Of a stretch of 64,000 nt of DNA, positions 46,455 to 54,180 are shown one piece after another. Origin of the DNA: DATBFG01 sp036558645 (GTDB lineage: Bacteria; Acidobacteriota; Terriglobia; Terriglobales; Acidobacteriaceae); the NCBI GenBank assembly GCA_036558645.1, contig DATBFG010000035.1:62001-126000 (forward strand). The letters are read 5' to 3'. The notes beneath the pieces are model-generated. The model was given only the letters and a program-made list of their open reading frames with translations, was not told the DNA's origin and ran no database searches. Within the stretch, counting starts at the first letter, position 1; each line of letters starts with the position of its first letter. The translations under genes were made by a program, and so were the position numbers.

Positions 46455-48128
46455 ATGTCGGCAAAGTACATCTTTGTAACCGGCGGTGTGGTGTCGTCTT
46501 TAGGCAAGGGCTTGGCCGCAGCCTCTATCGGCTGCCTGCTTGAGACCCGGGGCCTTAAGGTCAACCTGATGAAGTTCGACCCCTACTTGAACGTCGATCC
46601 GGGCACCATGTCACCCTTCCAGCATGGAGAGGTTTTTGTCACCGACGACGGCGCCGAGACTGACCTCGATCTCGGCCACTACGAGCGCTTCACCCATGCC
46701 AAGCTTTCCCGCGACAACAATTGGACTACCGGCAGAATTTACGAACAAATTATTACCAAGGAACGCCGCGGTGACTACCTCGGGAAAACTGTTCAGGTAA
46801 TTCCTCACGTCACGAACGAAATCAAAGCTGCGATGAAGAAGGTGGCACAGGACGTGGATGTCGCCATTGTAGAAATTGGCGGCACAGTGGGCGACATCGA
46901 GTCCCTGCCCTTTATGGAAGCCATTCGCCAGATGCGGCAGGAACTGGGTCGAGAACATACGCTTTTCATGCATGTAACCCTGGTGCCTTTTATTGCCGCC
47001 GCACAGGAGCTCAAGACCAAGCCCACGCAGCACTCGGTGAAAGAACTGCTTAGCATCGGTATTCAGCCCGACATCCTGCTGTGCCGAACCGACCGCTTCC
47101 TTGCGAAAGAGATCAAATCAAAGATCGCCCTTTTCTGCAACGTAGAAGAAGAGGCGGTTATCACCGCCAAAGATGTGGCCTCAATATATGAAGTGCCCGT
47201 GGTGTTCTCTCGCGAAGGCGTGGACACGCTAGTTCTCAAATACCTGCGCCTCGAAGCCAAAGATCGCGACTTGAAGGATTGGGAGGAAATTGTCCAGCGC
47301 GTCTATAACCCGAAGGCCGAGGTCACCATCGGCATTGTGGGGAAATATGTTGAATACGAGGATTCCTACAAATCCTTGAAAGAAGCGCTGGTCCACGGCG
47401 CGCTAGCACATAACTTAAAGTTAAACTTGAACTGGATCGAAGCCGAGGGTCTGGAGACAGGCGGCGCGACCATTAATGAACAACTTGAAGGGTACGATGG
47501 AATCCTTGTACCAGGAGGCTTTGGCAAGCGAGGTATTGAAGGGATGCTGATTGCCATCCGCTACGCTCGGGAGAATAAGGTCCCTTACTTTGGCATCTGC
47601 CTCGGCATGCAGACCGCCTGCATCGAATTTGCCCGGAATGTGTGCGGATTGGAAGATGCGAACTCCAGCGAGTTTGATCCGGCCACACCGCATCGAGTGA
47701 TTTACAAATTGCGAGAACTGCGCGGTGTCGAGGAACTGGGCGGCACCATGCGTCTCGGGGCCTGGACATGCAAGATTGAACCGGGAACGTTGGCCAACGA
47801 GATCTACGGCAAGACCGAAATCAGCGAGCGCCACCGCCACCGCTACGAATTCAACCGCGAGTACGAGAGCACGTTGACCGCAGGCGGATTGAAGATCTCA
47901 GGTTCAACTCCGGATGGAACGTACGTCGAAATGGTGGAGTTGCCGGACCATCCTCATTTCATCGGATGCCAATTCCACCCCGAGTTCAAGTCCAAGCCGC
48001 TGGAGCCACATCCGATGTTCAAGACGTTCGTAGGGGCCGCGTACGAACATGGGCTTAAGCGCCGCGCTGAGAAAGCTGCGAGCGAGGTGGAGATGTTCCA
48101 TCGGCCAGAAAAGGTAGGAAGAAGATAA
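46455..48128 (+). CDS. pyrG: CTP synthase PyrG
   Basis: 557 residues. N-terminal synthetase domain (KYIFVTGGVVSSLGKGLAAAS, DPYLNVDPGTMSPFQHGEVFVTDDG) and C-terminal class I glutamine amidotransferase with catalytic Cys382 in GICLGMQ and His508/Glu510 in CQFHPEF. Converts UTP plus glutamine to CTP. It precedes kdsA; CTP is needed to activate Kdo as CMP-Kdo, which may explain the linkage. A leader with an AAGGCGAGG-type ribosome site precedes the ATG. Confidence 0.97.
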   Translation: MSAKYIFVTGGVVSSLGKGLAAASIGCLLETRGLKVNLMKFDPYLNVDPGTMSPFQHGEVFVTDDGAETDLDLGHYERFTHAKLSRDNNWTTGRIYEQIITKERRGDYLGKTVQVIPHVTNEIKAAMKKVAQDVDVAIVEIGGTVGDIESLPFMEAIRQMRQELGREHTLFMHVTLVPFIAAAQELKTKPTQHSVKELLSIGIQPDILLCRTDRFLAKEIKSKIALFCNVEEEAVITAKDVASIYEVPVVFSREGVDTLVLKYLRLEAKDRDLKDWEEIVQRVYNPKAEVTIGIVGKYVEYEDSYKSLKEALVHGALAHNLKLNLNWIEAEGLETGGATINEQLEGYDGILVPGGFGKRGIEGMLIAIRYARENKVPYFGICLGMQTACIEFARNVCGLEDANSSEFDPATPHRVIYKLRELRGVEELGGTMRLGAWTCKIEPGTLANEIYGKTEISERHRHRYEFNREYESTLTAGGLKISGSTPDGTYVEMVELPDHPHFIGCQFHPEFKSKPLEPHPMFKTFVGAAYEHGLKRRAEKAASEVEMFHRPEKVGRR

Positions 48129-48136
48129 GGCCTGCT

Positions 48137-48206
48137 TCGAGTTTCAGGTTCGATGTTTTGAGTCTTCTATTCGAACCGAAAACTAGAAACTCGAAACTTG
48201 AAACCC
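48137..48206 (+). repeat. Tandem GAAACNN heptamers forming an imperfect hairpin before kdsA
   Basis: Four tandem heptamers GAAACTA, GAAACTC, GAAACTT, GAAACCC run from 48179 to 48206. Part of them is complementary to TTCGAGTTTC and GGTTCGA at 48137-48154, so the transcript can fold with a 7-nt bulge. The repeat lies between pyrG and kdsA and includes the putative TTG start of kdsA at 48198. Confidence 0.6.
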
Positions 48207-49061
48207 GGAATTTTGCCCACTTCTTTCCAACTCGATGGCATTCACTTCGGCGATGGAGGTCTTTTTCTCATTGCTGGTCCCTGTGTCATCGAGAGCGAAG
48301 ATCACGCGCTCTTTATGGCGGAAGTCATCAAGGGGGTCACCCGGTCGCTGAACTTCCCTTTCATCTTCAAGGCTTCCTACGACAAGGCAAACCGTACGTC
48401 ACTGCGCAGTTTTCGTGGGCCCGGGATCACCGACGGGTTACGCATTCTAAAAAGAGTAAAAGACGAAGTGCATGTTCCTGTGCTCACAGACGTTCATCAA
48501 GTTGCCGATGTGGCCAAGGTTGCCGAGATAGTTGACATCCTTCAAATTCCGGCGTTCCTTTGTCGCCAGACGGACCTTATCGTAGCTGCTGCGATGACGG
48601 AGAGGGTCGTCAACATCAAGAAGGGCCAATTCGCCGCGCCCTGGGACATGCACCACGCTGTCGAAAAATGCCATGCAGCAGGAAATGACCGTGTCTTTGT
48701 TACCGAACGGGGATCCAGTTTTGGGTACGGCAATCTTGTGGTGGACATGCGTTCGCTGGCCATCATGCGCAAGTTTGCACCGGTGGTGTTCGACGCGACG
48801 CACTCAGTTCAGTTGCCGTCAGCCGCAAAAAGCGACGACACCGACACCGCAGTGAGTGGCGGCCAACCAGAGTTCATTCCACTCTTGGCGCGTGCCGCCG
48901 TTGCGGCAGGAGTCGACGGCGTGTTCCTGGAAGTTCACGACAACCCCAAGCACGCAAAATCTGATGGCGCCAATGCTCTTCACTCGACAAGGCTACGCGA
49001 AGTATTAAAGGAACTGCAGGCGGTACATTCTGCTGTTCTAGCCGCCCACAAAACGCCGTGA
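48198..49061 (+). CDS. kdsA: 3-deoxy-D-manno-octulosonate 8-phosphate synthase KdsA (metal-dependent type)
   Basis: 287 residues; condenses arabinose 5-phosphate with phosphoenolpyruvate. Class I aldolase-like TIM barrel with IAGPCVIES, FKASYDKANRTSLRSFRGPG, LTDVHQ, QIPAFLCRQTDL, TERGSSFGYGNLVVDMR, VFDATHSVQLPS, GVFLEVHDNP. The Cys29 in GPCVIES is the metal-binding residue of the metal-dependent class, replaced by Asn in the E. coli type. Start uncertain: the frame opens with TTG at 48198 inside heptamer repeats; a TTG at 48213 preceded by GGA is an alternative. Confidence 0.94.
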   Translation: MKPGILPTSFQLDGIHFGDGGLFLIAGPCVIESEDHALFMAEVIKGVTRSLNFPFIFKASYDKANRTSLRSFRGPGITDGLRILKRVKDEVHVPVLTDVHQVADVAKVAEIVDILQIPAFLCRQTDLIVAAAMTERVVNIKKGQFAAPWDMHHAVEKCHAAGNDRVFVTERGSSFGYGNLVVDMRSLAIMRKFAPVVFDATHSVQLPSAAKSDDTDTAVSGGQPEFIPLLARAAVAAGVDGVFLEVHDNPKHAKSDGANALHSTRLREVLKELQAVHSAVLAAHKTP

Positions 49062-49160
49062 TAGTACCTCGTTCCTAGGCTTTTAAGCCGCGAGTATCTC
49101 GCTGCGAATGCCCTCACACTGAATCTGCTACTATCCCCTTCACATCTCTAAAGGGCATTC

Positions 49161-50324
49161 ATGGCCGCGATCATCACCTCTATTTTCGGCGTCGCCATCA
49201 TCGCGCTCATTCTGCTTGACGCTTTCGAAACTGTGGTTCTCCCGCGCCGAGTGACTAGGCATTTCCGACTGACATCCTGGTTCTACCGCAACACATGGCG
49301 ACCATGGGCTCGGCTTGGCAACCGGATCAAGACGGTGGGACGTCGAGAAGCGGTGCTTGGCTACTTCGGCCCCCTATCATTGATTTTTCTGTTGGGCTTG
49401 TGGGCCATCGGACTCATTTTCGGTTTCACGCTATTGCAGTACGGAACAGGACAGCATTTGCAGTTCGAGGGTCAGGTCACCAGCTTTCGACTGCTCTTCT
49501 ATCACAGCGGCGAAACGTTTTTTACACTCGGCTACGGAGATATTGTCCCCACTACTACCACTGCTCGCTTCCTAGCCGTTCTCGAGGCCGGAATGGGATT
49601 CGCTTTTCTCGGCGTCGTCATCGGATACCTGCCCACGATCTATTCTGCCTTTTCACGCAGGGAGATCGAGATCTCACTTCTCGACGCGCGCGCCGGCTCC
49701 CCTCCCACCGTGGCTGAGTTGCTCGCTCGTTTTGGCGACTGCTCTCGCAGAAGAGTGTTGGACGATATCTTCCGCGATTGGGAGCGCTGGGCGGCTGAAG
49801 TACTGGAAAGCCATCTGTCATATCCGGTGCTCAGCTTCTTTCGCTCTCAGCACAACAACCAATCCTGGGTCGCAGCCTTGACTACAATCCTCGATGCCAG
49901 TGCGATCGTCATGTCCGGAGGTGACCGGATGCAGGAAGAGCAGGCGCGACTAACTTTTGCGATGGCACGTCATGCAGTCGTAGACCTGGCTCAGGTCGTC
50001 GATGCAAAGTACGATCCGAGTGCCGAAGACCGTCTGCCCGAGGAGGATCTGAGTCGCTTGCGCCAGTACCTTCGGGAGCAAGGAGTAAATCTTCGGGACG
50101 ACCAGGAGGCCACCGATAAACTCCGCAAGTATCGTTCAATGTATGAACCCTATGCCCTCGCAATCGGGCGCAAGCTATTCCTCGCGGTGCCACCCTGGAT
50201 TCCAGCAGAAAAGAAACGAGACAACTGGCAAGCGGGGCCTTGGGATGTAGCCGTGCAAGCGCGAAGCCTGGCTGGAATCGGCACACATCGAGCCTCGCCC
50301 GCAAGGGCAGAGGATCACTTCTAG
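49161..50324 (+). CDS. Potassium channel-like protein with long cytoplasmic C-terminus
   Basis: 387 residues. Transmembrane helix 1 at about 1-22, a second pair (about 73-95 and 130-150) and a pore with selectivity filter TLGYGD (Thr122-Asp127), typical of the two-transmembrane ion channel (Ion_trans_2) fold. Residues about 165-360 are a cytoplasmic, mostly helical region without a recognisable RCK domain. Probably a potassium-selective channel; gating ligand unknown. AAAGGG precedes the ATG. The neighbouring Kdo genes do not suggest a link. Confidence 0.82.
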   Translation: MAAIITSIFGVAIIALILLDAFETVVLPRRVTRHFRLTSWFYRNTWRPWARLGNRIKTVGRREAVLGYFGPLSLIFLLGLWAIGLIFGFTLLQYGTGQHLQFEGQVTSFRLLFYHSGETFFTLGYGDIVPTTTTARFLAVLEAGMGFAFLGVVIGYLPTIYSAFSRREIEISLLDARAGSPPTVAELLARFGDCSRRRVLDDIFRDWERWAAEVLESHLSYPVLSFFRSQHNNQSWVAALTTILDASAIVMSGGDRMQEEQARLTFAMARHAVVDLAQVVDAKYDPSAEDRLPEEDLSRLRQYLREQGVNLRDDQEATDKLRKYRSMYEPYALAIGRKLFLAVPPWIPAEKKRDNWQAGPWDVAVQARSLAGIGTHRASPARAEDHF

Positions 50325-50370
50325 CTTCCGTAGTCTGACATTCGTGACGTGCTAACATCCTGTTTCCTTC

Positions 50371-51360
50371 ATGAATAAGGTTGGCGAAGACGTGGTACGC
50401 ATCGAAGCGCAGGCACTGCGCTCCCTTGCCGATCGAATTGCGGGTCCAATGGCGGGACGGTTCGACCGTGCCGTGGAATTGATCTTTTGTTGTGCCGGTC
50501 GCCTCGTGGTGACCGGCATGGGAAAGAGTGGCATCATCGCGCGCAAGATCGCCGCTACACTAAGCTCAACGGGCACTCCTTCGCTCTTCATGCACCCTGT
50601 TGATGCTTTGCATGGCGATCTCGGAATGCTTGCAAAAGGCGACGTAGTTTTGGCTCTCTCCGCAAGTGGAGAAACTGAAGAGATCCTGCGTTTGATTGCC
50701 ACTATCAAGCGCCTGCAACTGCCCTTGATTGCGATGACCGGGGATGAGATCTCCCCGAAAGGGAAAGCTCTGGTTTCGACTCTGGCGTCGGCTGCCGATA
50801 TCGCTCTCGACTGCTCGATTGCCGAAGAGGCTTGCTCTTTAGGATTGGCGCCCACGGCTTCCACAACTACCATGCTGGCCCTGGGCGACGCGCTCGCCGT
50901 CGCTGTATCCGCCAAACGAGGCTTTAAGGAAGAGGACTTTGCCAATCTGCACCCAGGCGGAAAATTGGGCAAACGGCTGGCTCGAGTGGAATCACTTATG
51001 CACACAGGCGACGCCGTGCCTTGTGTCAGTCTGCGTACCAAGATGCCCGATGTGATTTACGAGATGTCACGCAAGAAACTGGGTGTCACAGCGGTAGTCG
51101 ATGACGGCAAGCTGGTGGGCGTTGTGAGCGATGGTGACCTACGACGTCTGCTCGAGCAGCGCGGCAAAGATGCCCTTGATCTAACCGCTGGCGAGTGTAT
51201 GACCAAGACGCCTAAGACGATCGCAGCAGACGAATTTGCCGCAACTGCTCTCGCAGTGATGGAGGAGAAGAGGATCACTTCCCTTGCCGTCGTCGACGCC
51301 CAAAACCGACTCTTAGGCATCGTGCATCTGCACGATCTCTGGGGAACAAGTATGATTTGA
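50371..51360 (+). CDS. kdsD: Arabinose-5-phosphate isomerase KdsD (SIS-CBS)
   Basis: 329 residues: N-terminal SIS domain (about 35-180, CAGRLVVTGMGKSGIIARKIAATLSSTGTPSLFMHP, ALSASGETEEILRL) and two CBS domains (about 205-325, PDVIYEMSRKKLGVTAVVDD, ALAVMEEKRITSLAVVD). Interconverts ribulose 5-phosphate and arabinose 5-phosphate, first step to Kdo. It lies about 1.3 kb after kdsA, on the same strand but separated by the channel gene, so probably not in a tight operon. Confidence 0.95.
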   Translation: MNKVGEDVVRIEAQALRSLADRIAGPMAGRFDRAVELIFCCAGRLVVTGMGKSGIIARKIAATLSSTGTPSLFMHPVDALHGDLGMLAKGDVVLALSASGETEEILRLIATIKRLQLPLIAMTGDEISPKGKALVSTLASAADIALDCSIAEEACSLGLAPTASTTTMLALGDALAVAVSAKRGFKEEDFANLHPGGKLGKRLARVESLMHTGDAVPCVSLRTKMPDVIYEMSRKKLGVTAVVDDGKLVGVVSDGDLRRLLEQRGKDALDLTAGECMTKTPKTIAADEFAATALAVMEEKRITSLAVVDAQNRLLGIVHLHDLWGTSMI

Positions 51361-51387
51361 GAAATGCGGAGTGAGGAGTAAAGATTC

Positions 51388-51411
51388 AGAATTGAAGAAT
51401 TGGAGAATTGC
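51388..51411 (+). repeat. Three tandem AGAATTGN octamers after kdsD
   Basis: AGAATTGA, AGAATTGG and AGAATTGC follow each other without gaps, and AAGATCAA, AGGATTAG look like decayed further copies. The 160-bp region between kdsD and the next small gene is A-rich. The similarity in style to the heptamer array before kdsA is noted separately. Confidence 0.5.
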
Positions 51412-51521
51412 AAGATCAAAGGATTAGAAACTGATAGGCGTGCTCTATTCGGTTTTGAAATTAGAAAATCCAAAAATCCGGCAATTCGAAAATTTGCCGA
51501 CTACAACTCAAGAAATCTCCT

Positions 51522-51731
51522 ATGTATCACTACGACCCCAACACGGCGCTTGAAGAACTGAACGAAGATGCCACCCTGCCCAACCCGGTTCACGTCCGCG
51601 ACATGATGCTGCGCAAGCATCTATCGCCAGACAGATCGCTGGAATTGAACCGGCTCTTCACCGAGTACCAGAAGTTCTTTGGTGAAACGCAAAAGCTGGG
51701 AAGAGAAATCTTACGGCAACTGGCTCCCTAG
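51522..51731 (+). CDS. Small hypothetical protein (69 aa)
   Basis: 69 residues, no signal or membrane segment. Helix-rich: NTALEELNEDA, VHVRDMMLRKHLSPDRSLELNRLFTEYQKFFGETQKLGREILRQLAP. The Ser-Pro-Asp-Arg turn between two amphipathic helices suggests a helical hairpin. No domain recognised. No Shine-Dalgarno and no -10 at leaderless distance, so expression is uncertain, although a long open frame with normal composition sits between kdsD and proS. Confidence 0.4.
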   Translation: MYHYDPNTALEELNEDATLPNPVHVRDMMLRKHLSPDRSLELNRLFTEYQKFFGETQKLGREILRQLAP

Positions 51732-51851
51732 TTCTTCAATCTAGGCCTTTTCGCTGATCGTGTTATCGCGGCCACTCGCGACCACGTCAGTGTGAGCGAA
51801 TCATTCCATCATTTACAATATCGAATTCCCTACTACTTGGGACCCCCTACT

Positions 51852-53618
51852 ATGCATCGTTGGTCTGAACTGTTTATCCCCACTCTGCGCGAGGCTCCGG
51901 CAGATGCCGAAGTCGCGAGCCACAAGTTCCTGGTGCGCGCAGGCTATATTCGACAGCTTGCCGCCGGTATCTATTCATACCTCTTCTTAGGACAGCGCTC
52001 TCTGAACAAGATCATCAGCATTGTCCGTGAGGAGATGGACAAAATCGGGCAGGAGTTCTATCTGCCCGCCATGCATCCACGGGAGCTTTGGGAGGAAAGC
52101 GGCCGCTGGAAGGTGATGGGCGATAACATGTTTCGCCTGAAGGATCGCAAGGGCACGGACATGGCTCTGGGCATGACGCATGAAGAGGTGATGACTTCGA
52201 TCGCTCGTAACGAACTCAGAAGCTACAAGCAGCTTCCACAAATCTGGTATCAGATTCAAACCAAGTTCCGGGATGAGGCCCGCCCCAGGTCCGGCTTGCT
52301 ACGCGTCCGCCAGTTCACCATGAAGGATGCCTACTCCTTTGATATCGACGCCGCCGGGCTAGACGTCTCTTACTTGAAGCATTACGACACCTATTGCCGC
52401 ATCTTCGATCGCTGCGGCCTGAAATATGTTGTGGTGGAAGCGCATTCAGGATCCATGGGCGGCTCGCAGTCCCACGAATTCATGGTCCGATCTTCTGCCG
52501 GTGAGGACCAGGTTGTCACCTGCGAAAACTGTTCCTACGCCGCGAATCTGGAGAAAGCTACCTCCAGACTCGCGGCAATCGATGATTCCGCCAACGGAGA
52601 TGCTGCGCCTGCCGAAGTGCACACTCCGGGCATGAAGACGATTGAGGAAGTCGCAAGATTTCTTGGCACGTCACCAAAGAGCAATATCAAGACTCTTGCC
52701 TACATGACAGAAGAGAGCGCCGCCGGAAGCGGCAAACTGAGCTTGCGCCCCGTTGTGGCCCTGATGCGAGGAGACCATCAACTGAACGAAGCCAAGCTCT
52801 CGACTGCCCTCGCGGGAAAAGAGGTCCGTCCTATGCAGGAAGATGAGATCAAGAAATTTTTCGGCTCTCCCGCCGGCTATCTTGGGGCCACCGGCATCGA
52901 TTGGGCGAAGGATCTAAACGAACCCGCGCGTCCGGTTCTGTTAGTGGATAAAGCTCTTGAGGGGCGACATAACCTTATCGGCGGCGCGAATCGAGAGAAC
53001 TATCACTTAAAGAACCTTGCTCCCGGCCGGGATTTCCAACCCACGTTGTACGCAGATTTGCGCAGCGTCACTGCGGGAGAAGACTGCCCAAACTGTGGTG
53101 GCCCACTGCGAATTGACTCGGCGGTGGAGGTAGGTCACATCTTCAAGTTGGGCTACAAATACTCGGAGTCAATGGGAGCCCGCGTCCTCGATCGTAACGG
53201 CAAAGAGGTCATGCCCATCATGGGCTGCTATGGGATCGGAATGGAGCGCATCCTGACGGCTGCAATTGAACAATCCAACGATGAAAATGGCTTCTGGCTG
53301 CCTCCGCAGATCGCCCCTTTTGAGATCGTCGTCACGCCCACCAACGTAAGCGACGACAAATTGGTCAATACTGCGCAGGAGATCGTCCGCCAACTGGAGA
53401 CGGCGGGATTCGAGGTGTTATTAGACGACAGGGACGAAAGGCCGGGGGTGAAGTTCAAAGATGCTGACCTTGTGGGCATTCCCTATCGTGTAACCGTCGG
53501 AAAGAAGGTTACCGAAGGTACTGTGGAGGTGGTTCAGCGCTCGACACGCGAAATACGCGATGCTAGCATCGCGACAATTGCGGAGTATTTTCAAAGGGTT
53601 TTGCGGCCGGCCAACTAG
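51852..53618 (+). CDS. proS: Prolyl-tRNA synthetase ProS (bacterial type with editing domain)
   Basis: 588 residues from ATG 51852, matching the usual N-terminus (W-x-E-x-F-x-PTLREAP); a GTG 60 nt upstream would add 20 unusual residues. Class II core with motif 2 (FRDEARPRSGLLRVRQFTMKDAYSF), an inserted cis-editing INS domain (about 220-380) and motif 3 GCYGIGMERIL, then an anticodon-binding domain (about 490-580). Charges tRNA-Pro. It is the bacterial type, not the eukaryote-like type. A TACAAT hexamer 30 nt upstream could be its promoter. Confidence 0.96.
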   Translation: MHRWSELFIPTLREAPADAEVASHKFLVRAGYIRQLAAGIYSYLFLGQRSLNKIISIVREEMDKIGQEFYLPAMHPRELWEESGRWKVMGDNMFRLKDRKGTDMALGMTHEEVMTSIARNELRSYKQLPQIWYQIQTKFRDEARPRSGLLRVRQFTMKDAYSFDIDAAGLDVSYLKHYDTYCRIFDRCGLKYVVVEAHSGSMGGSQSHEFMVRSSAGEDQVVTCENCSYAANLEKATSRLAAIDDSANGDAAPAEVHTPGMKTIEEVARFLGTSPKSNIKTLAYMTEESAAGSGKLSLRPVVALMRGDHQLNEAKLSTALAGKEVRPMQEDEIKKFFGSPAGYLGATGIDWAKDLNEPARPVLLVDKALEGRHNLIGGANRENYHLKNLAPGRDFQPTLYADLRSVTAGEDCPNCGGPLRIDSAVEVGHIFKLGYKYSESMGARVLDRNGKEVMPIMGCYGIGMERILTAAIEQSNDENGFWLPPQIAPFEIVVTPTNVSDDKLVNTAQEIVRQLETAGFEVLLDDRDERPGVKFKDADLVGIPYRVTVGKKVTEGTVEVVQRSTREIRDASIATIAEYFQRVLRPAN

Positions 53619-53654
53619 CTATGCTCATTTGCCGGCACTTGCGGAGCGCGAGTT

Positions 53655-54011
53655 ATGGGTACCCTAAAAATGGGGTTCGGAATCTTTGTGATGGTCGCCG
53701 CGGTCTACCTCGGTGTTCAGTTCGTTCCCCCGTATCTATCAAATTACCAGTTTCAGGATGAAATCAAGAACGAAGCCACGATTAACACCTACAACACCAA
53801 GCCTGAAGACGCGATTCGCGACACCATCCTGAGGAAGGCTCAGGATCTTGATATTCCCCTGACCAAGGATCAAATTAAGGTACAACGCACCGGGCCGATA
53901 GGTAGCGGCGCGATCGTGATCGATGCCAATTACCAAGTTCACATCGATCTCCCGGGCTATCCAGTTGACCTGAATTTCAACGCTGGCACCAGAAACAAGG
54001 GCGTTTGGTAG
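53655..54011 (+). CDS. DUF4845-like membrane-anchored protein
   Basis: 118 residues with an N-terminal transmembrane helix (about 5-25, MGFGIFVMVAAVYLGVQFVPP) and a short alpha/beta outer part containing AIRDTILRKAQDLDIPLTKDQIKV and VIDANYQVHIDLPGYPVDLNFNA. The pattern fits the DUF4845 group of small membrane-anchored proteins, function unknown. GGAG 10 nt before the ATG. It sits between proS and the PBP gene. Confidence 0.72.
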   Translation: MGTLKMGFGIFVMVAAVYLGVQFVPPYLSNYQFQDEIKNEATINTYNTKPEDAIRDTILRKAQDLDIPLTKDQIKVQRTGPIGSGAIVIDANYQVHIDLPGYPVDLNFNAGTRNKGVW

Positions 54012-54180
54012 GACCTGATTCCTTACTGCGTGATTTAGAATAGGAATGAGGCCTGCTCAGCGACGACATTCGACCTGGTGCGAAGGAAAGGTCCACCCAG
54101 GACCAGGAATTGGCGCGGATGCGTGCCGGCTCGGGATAACAAAAACGCACTTTCTGCCATCTTATTGACAAATTGGGCGC

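Noticed and set aside
48179..48206. CRISPR-like array
   Set aside because: Units are only 7 bp and have no spacers.
51792..51851. GTG start for proS
   Set aside because: Adds 20 residues not seen in the family; ATG 51852 matches the typical N-terminus.
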